Source: Stromatinia cepivora
Taxonomy: Eukaryota; Ascomycota; Leotiomycetes; Helotiales; Sclerotiniaceae
DNA length: 64,000 nucleotides
Assembly: GCA_014898415.1 (NCBI GenBank)
Contig: RCTD01000002.1
Coordinates: 1,736,001-1,800,000 of the forward strand
Reading direction: 5' to 3'
Shown here: positions 58,377 to 64,000 of the stretch, one piece after another
How the letters are laid out: every line of letters begins with the position of its first letter
Numbering within the stretch: the first letter of the stretch is position 1
Notes under the pieces: model-generated
Told to the model about the DNA's origin: nothing
Seen by the model: only the letters and a program-made list of their open reading frames with translations
Databases searched by the model: none
Program-made: the position numbers and the translations under genes

Positions 58377-60779
58377 TTCGATTTAACCAACCCCAATTTC
58401 GAAATATTTTAGGATTTAATAACATTATATATAATATAAATATAACTTTATCACAATATATATTTTGTATATTACGAATCTATATTCAGGCTTTTTTTTA
58501 AGATTGTTTTAAAAACTTTATAACGATCAATTTCGATATAATCCGAAAATATATGATAATTATTATTATAATGATTATAACAGATATATTCGAGCACTCT
58601 CCTACAATCCCTTATTTTGAAAGAATATAAATCCTATTGTTATCAATATCAACAATTTCATATATCAAAAGCGAAAAGTATAATAAATAAACAGATAAAT
58701 GGAAATACAATTAATTTGTATTTATAAAGGAAGATCTTTAGGAAATCATCGACTTTTGTAATTTCAAATTAGAATTCTATATAATATATAATTATATCGA
58801 TAAAGATTTATAGGATGATTATTATAACGATTTTGCAAATTTCAGAATTGAATATTTCGACTTCATCAATTTAAAGATTATACTCAGATTATATATTGAA
58901 TTGAAAACAGATGGTTTGTTTGTTAAGAAAACAATATAATATATAGAATTGATAATCAATAAGATTTTGATTGAAATGTTTTATATCCTATATATATTAT
59001 AAATAAATAATCAAATTCGAGAAGCAATAATAGATCAATACTTTCAATTCCGATCAAAAACTATTCTAAATTAAATCAAAACATTCGATAACAATATATA
59101 TCTGGATATTATCCTCGAAGATCTAATATCTTTATTCAATTTTTAACAAAGAAAATAATTTGTATAAATGAATATAAAATAATCATCTTCAATATAATAT
59201 AAGGGAATTCAATTATTACAATTGAATAAAGGATCGGGATCTTATATATTCAAAGAATTATTATACAACGAATATCAAAATCCAGAATAAAAATAATGTT
59301 CAATATTATTATAATTATTATATAATAATAATATATCATCTGAAGACGAAAAATCATCGAATGGAAAGAAATCTATCTATAATAAAGGATTATTAAATAG
59401 ATCATTTGATAATAGGAAATCCTCAAATAACAACAAATATTTCGGAAATAATTGTAAGATAGATGATACAAATCAAAATGATATTTATATATATCTTCGC
59501 AAATATAATAGAAAAGGAAGAAATCCAATCAATAATAAAGAAAACAATAATTCAGGAAATTACAAGAATAAATCATTCGATTATATACAAAACAATAATA
59601 TCGATCATGATTTCGGAAATCTCGAGAAACTTTACAATAATATTAATAAATACACTAGCCAAAACGATAATTTTGATTACAAGTATACTATCTTTTTCAA
59701 TTATTACAAAAGAATCAATATTCATCTAAACCTTTATATAAAAATGTTTTCTATAATACTAAAAAAAGAGATTCTTATATTCTATTATTCGAATCTCAAT
59801 TATATTCCCAATATAATAAAAAGCATTTGCGAAATAATGAAAACATCTTTCGAAGGAGAAGAGTATCAATATAGATTTATAGAAAAATGGGATTATATAA
59901 TATTCAAAATAATCATTATATAAAACTCTGGAAAATCGATATCAGAATACTTGGATATTATGATCACCAAACTTCGGCATCTTTAAAAAAGTTTATCAAA
60001 AGAACTTTAAATAATTATATATATTCAGAGAAAGATCTTCAATATATATGATTATATATTAATATATAATTAAATATACTATCAATCTTCAAAATCTATA
60101 ATTGAATTTATCGAAGATCTATAAAGTTTTATTTTTATATACAAGAAATCATATCCAAACGAAAACAAAACATTTTATATAGATCAAATATACAATCAAA
60201 AAAATCTCAAACACAATTATAAATATAAATCTAATCAATAATTCTTTATTTGATCAAAAAACTAAAAAATACTTTGTTTACAAGAAAGAAGATTATTAAT
60301 CAAATAAATATATAAAAGCTGAATAAATTGAATCGAAATATAAATATAGAGAATTATTTAAAAGCAATAATAAGAACTTCGGATTATATTTTGAATAATA
60401 TATTATCGAATATAAAGAAACTTTACCGGATATCAATATTAATAAAGAATTTGTAATATATATTCAAAATGATCCAAAGAAGGATATAAAGAATAATGAT
60501 TCAAAATATATTTGGATTTTATTCTGTAGACCGATTAATAAAAAGGAAATTGTAATAAACCTATTCGATAAAGCAACAATATATATTTTGATTGATTTCA
60601 TCAATAAACCAATCAACAAAATCGAAGGATACAAAACTTTCTTTTCGAGATACAATAACAAAGAGTTTCAGAATATCATTATCGATACAAGAATATTCCA
60701 ATAATTTACAATAGGATTTAAACAATACCAAATATACTAAAAGAATATCAAAAATATCAAATTAAATATAAATAAAATA

Positions 60780-63704
60780 AAAATCGTAAAAATGATATTC
60801 GGAATCGGAAAAATCGAATCAATCGGATCGATTCAATTGAATCTATTTTTAGGATCTATCGAATTCTATATTATGAAATTAGAAACATTATTTTTATTAT
60901 TATTATAGAATATAAATCAATTCAAAGTATATTATAATAATATTATCAATATATTCATATTACCAATTACAAATCACCCCTATATTCGCAAATTCAAGTA
61001 TACAATATTACTCTGAAATATAAAAATCCAGCAATTCATACAAATATCCATCGATATAAACGATTATTACCTAGTCGGACTGGAAATACAAAGATTACAT
61101 TATCATTTCAATTATCCTTTTATAAATAAATTCTATCGAATTCTCCAATATATAAACTATATAGATATTGTTTAAAAAGATTTTGAAAGATTTACGAAAT
61201 TCTGCGAATATTATCAAAAATACAAGAAATCCCCAAATAGATTTAAATTCAATCTTTGTAACGATATCGAATTTAATTATTCGATTATAATCGATATTAT
61301 ATATATCAATAACAAATCAATATTATATATTATCGATAAAAGAATTAGATTTTAAATAATATAATAGTTTGATAATATCAATACGAAATATATATAAAAT
61401 AAATTGAGAATATACTGGATGGATATATATCTAGATTTATCAGATTATATTATTCATAATATCAAAAAAAATTTTGTGAATAAAGAATTCAAATAATATA
61501 TTGAAATGATAATAATCATTACGAAAAGTATACCAGTTGAAGTACATTGGTCAATCAGGATGATCGAATATTATTATCAAATTATTCGATATATATATAA
61601 TATTATTAAAAAAGAATTCAAGGGTATTAAAATAATGAAAAAGTCGGCATTACAAATGACAGTGAAAGTAATTAATGATACTATTGGCTTTAACAGAATT
61701 ATACCTACCCTCCTAATATTCGAAATATACTCATAAATAAGCAAACTCGATTCATTAATATTTAATATTCAATAACAATTCAATATAATCAAAAAAGCAA
61801 ATAGCAAAATCAAAAAGCTTCAAATTAAAAGACAAATAATAGATATATTAAATCAATATAATAATCTAAACACAACTTCAATTTATAAACTATCTATCAA
61901 TTCAAAAATATGGATATAAAAAAAAGGAAACAATTGAATTACTAGATAAACAGAACTATTCATACTACTACAAATCGAAGGCGAAATCTATACAATTTAA
62001 TTATCAAATAGATCTATAATCTTTCGATCTACAACAATGAAACTTTATATAATCGAAACAGCAATACTAACAGAACCTATTGTATAAACAAAATTTATTA
62101 CAATAGAACAAATCCTTTAAGAAATATTCTTGAAGAACCTCGAAATTATCTTTTAAAAGAAATTTAAGATTGTTTTAAAAAATATAGTAAAAGCAAATCC
62201 TGATATCCTTCAAATAGTCATTCCATCAATAAAAATATCATATAATACAATAAATACAATATCAATCGAAATTATAATAATATACTTCACTAAAAATATA
62301 ATAAAAATACTAAATATAGTTATTTATCTTCAAAACGATAAAGAAAAAAATATTATTGAAATCTTCGACGAAAACCTATTAGTATCTGATATACCCCAAA
62401 ACTCATCAATTTATAAAGAATCAAAAAAGAAGGAAATTAATAATTTAATAAAAAACGGTATATTCGAAATTATATAACAAATAAATATATCAGAAAATAT
62501 ACAAATATTCAAATCAAGATTTGTTAATAAGATTAAAACGAAGGTATTGAGAAAGTATTCTCAAAATCGAAATTTACAATCCAGATATAAAATGATATAG
62601 AAAAGAAAACAATATTAATACAATCATTTACAATTTAGCAAACAAATCAATATTTGATATTAAACATTATAATTATCTTGTAATCAATTATACAAACAAC
62701 TTTATATATTAAGAATATTACTCAAATCTATATACAAACAACATCTAATCTGATATAATTATTCTACATCCTACCACCCAAAGAAATAGAATTCCCGAAA
62801 GGAATATTACTACAAATGATCAAATCATTATATAGTATACCAAAAACTAAAAATCATCAGTTTAGTATTTACTACAATTACTACCTCACTATACTCCAAA
62901 TGATCCAATCAATCTACAATCCCTATCTAATATACACCAAATAGAAAGATAAAGCATTCGGACTAATAGAACTTCAAATAAATAATATAATCATTATAAC
63001 CAATAAAGCATTCACAAATAGAAAACAAAAAGAACTCAAAAATACAAAATTTCTTATAAAAAATCAAGAAACTTTATCATCCAAGAACTCCTTCAAATTC
63101 AATGGAATTATCATCATTCAAATAAATAACAACTTTATTTATATTAATCAGAAAAGATAATATACAAATCTACAATTTATTAAAACACAATTAATCGATA
63201 TTTATAATACAAAAAGCAAAGTTTGAAAAAATGTAATTCTAAAAGATCAATATATTGCTCAATATACAAAAGGAATTTATATTTCGATAATATATTAATT
63301 AGAAATATTATTCATTTTTTCTTTTACTATTCAGATTATCAATTTCAAGGAGGAAAATACGAAATTGATAAATAAAACAATTCAATGACAAATGAATAAT
63401 TCAATTAAAGGATTGAAATTCGTATCATTCGATTTCGATTCGCTGAAATTAGTAGTATTCATAAATGCATTATTTGTTAATAATCGAGATCTGTTTTTGC
63501 AAATCGAATATATCATTATATTAATGGATAAGAACAATAAAGCGAATTTAATTTATTGATTATCTATTAAATATAAAAGAATTATTAGAAACATATTAAT
63601 ATCGGAATTTTACAATATAATCTTAGGATTCGATGTTAGTATGATATTCAAGAGTATTATTGAAGATATATTACCAAAGTAGAAAGTATTATTAATTATA
63701 TATA
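60780..63704 (+). mobile_element. Ty1/copia retrotransposon relic, RIP-degraded and truncated
   Basis: Copia-like Pol text is recognisable through many stops, in the order protease end, integrase, RT, RNase H, which is the Ty1/copia order. A DTR (from DTG) protease remnant is near 60680. KFCEYYQKYKKSPNRFKF with upstream LHYHFNYP gives the zinc-binding GAG-pre-integrase region (about 61080-61260), followed by FNYSIIIDIIYIN. SIPVEVHWSIRMIEYY and INDTIGFNRIIPTLL (61520-61730) are the late integrase core. RT remnants lie at about 62450-63300. LKFVSFDFDSLKLVVFINA and VNNRDLFLQIEYIIILMD (63408-63550) are RNase H. Gag probably lies upstream but is not recognisable. The RNase H text stops abruptly near 63704, so the 3' end is missing. 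Not functional. Confidence 0.82.
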
Positions 63705-64000
63705 TTGTCACGAATCGTGAACCACAGGAGGCTAATCACGTGATACCCCTTATCTCCCATATCAATTTATAAGCTGATCGTCTGTATATATACGTTACGA
63801 ATTATATGATTTAATATAATAAAATGGTAACCCTAATAATATATGCGTACAGCCCCGCAATTTATGAATAGATATTTATATATATATATCTAATCGCTTT
63901 TTATGAGTTATAATTCTTTAATTATAAATTCTAAGGAATATAATTGATTTTGTTTATTTAGTTTTATTATGACTTTTGTATATTATATTATTTATAATTT
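63705..64000. mobile_element. LTR-like sequence interrupting the copia relic
   Basis: At about 63707 the sequence switches to TGTCACGAATCGTGAACC and a patch of normal base composition (CACAGGAGGCTAATCACGTG, later GCGTACAGCCCCGCAATT) before AT-rich DNA resumes. Starting TGT with a TCACGA/TCGTGA palindrome looks like an LTR terminus. The other end lies beyond the window, so identity as LTR is inference. Confidence 0.4.

Larger units (their letters stand above)
56601..64000. repeat. AT-rich, RIP-like transposon graveyard
   Basis: About 7.4 kb with very low GC, dense TA dinucleotides and stops in every frame, in contrast to the genes up to 56061. This is the look of repeat-induced point mutation (C to T on both strands) acting on transposons. 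Open frames are short and biased to Ile, Asn, Lys and Tyr. Recognisable content is listed separately: GC pockets at about 56740-56775 and 57550-57700, a GGTCAATTTT array, and a Ty1/copia relic from about 60780. No host gene and no telomere repeat is seen. Confidence 0.85.

Noticed and set aside
63825..63850. Telomere-like AACCCTAA
   Set aside because: Only one partial copy; no tandem TTAGGG array in the window.

Overview
This is eukaryotic DNA from a filamentous ascomycete (Pezizomycotina). The evidence is short GT-AG introns of about 50-90 bp, a highly reducing polyketide synthase, fungal-only families (eisosome Pil1, Clr5-domain, 2EXR-domain, secreted sedolisin, GH55 and GH92 enzymes), and a strongly AT-rich block at the right end that looks like RIP-mutated transposon DNA. 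Gene content and style fit a leotiomycete of the Botrytis/Sclerotinia type, but that is inference from family knowledge, not a search.

Layout. (1) 1-11402: part of a secondary-metabolite cluster: a highly reducing PKS (minus strand, runs off the left edge), a divergent stand-alone LovC/ToxD-type enoyl reductase, and two divergently transcribed cytochrome P450s. (2) 12091-14218: a Clr5-domain gene with broken reading frame. (3) 15578-23433: a small secreted protein, an 882-residue protein with an HEVMH zinc-protease-like motif, and a charged nuclear-looking protein. (4) 24352-35457: a GH92 alpha-mannosidase, the nucleotide-excision-repair nuclease RAD2/XPG, the LSM-like NatC subunit NAA38 (divergent from RAD2), and the eisosome core protein PIL1. 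(5) 37283-43298: a tiny secreted protein, an S53 sedolisin and a Baeyer-Villiger-type flavin monooxygenase. (6) 44052-46093: two foldback elements, one with 93-bp near-perfect terminal inverted repeats, and a 2EXR pseudogene. (7) 46845-56061: a yellow/major-royal-jelly-like secreted protein, an MFS sugar transporter and a GH55 exo-beta-1,3-glucanase. (8) 56600-64000: gene-free, very AT-rich DNA holding a decayed Ty1/copia element (protease, integrase, RT and RNase H remnants in copia order), cut off by an LTR-like sequence at about 63705.

How the parts work together. In the cluster, the PKS would build a reduced, C-methylated chain, the separate reductase would supply the enoyl-reduction step, and the P450s would oxidise the product. 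The secreted enzymes (GH92, GH55, S53) suit degradation of glycoprotein, beta-glucan and protein.

A pattern runs through the window. Four otherwise well-formed genes (both P450s, the yellow-like gene and the sugar transporter) each need exactly one surplus base removed to read through, and the exon arithmetic closes once it is. Large genes such as RAD2, GH92, GH55, S53 and the visible PKS are intact. These four may be insertion-type sequence errors or recent inactivations, so they should be checked before the cluster is called functional or dead.
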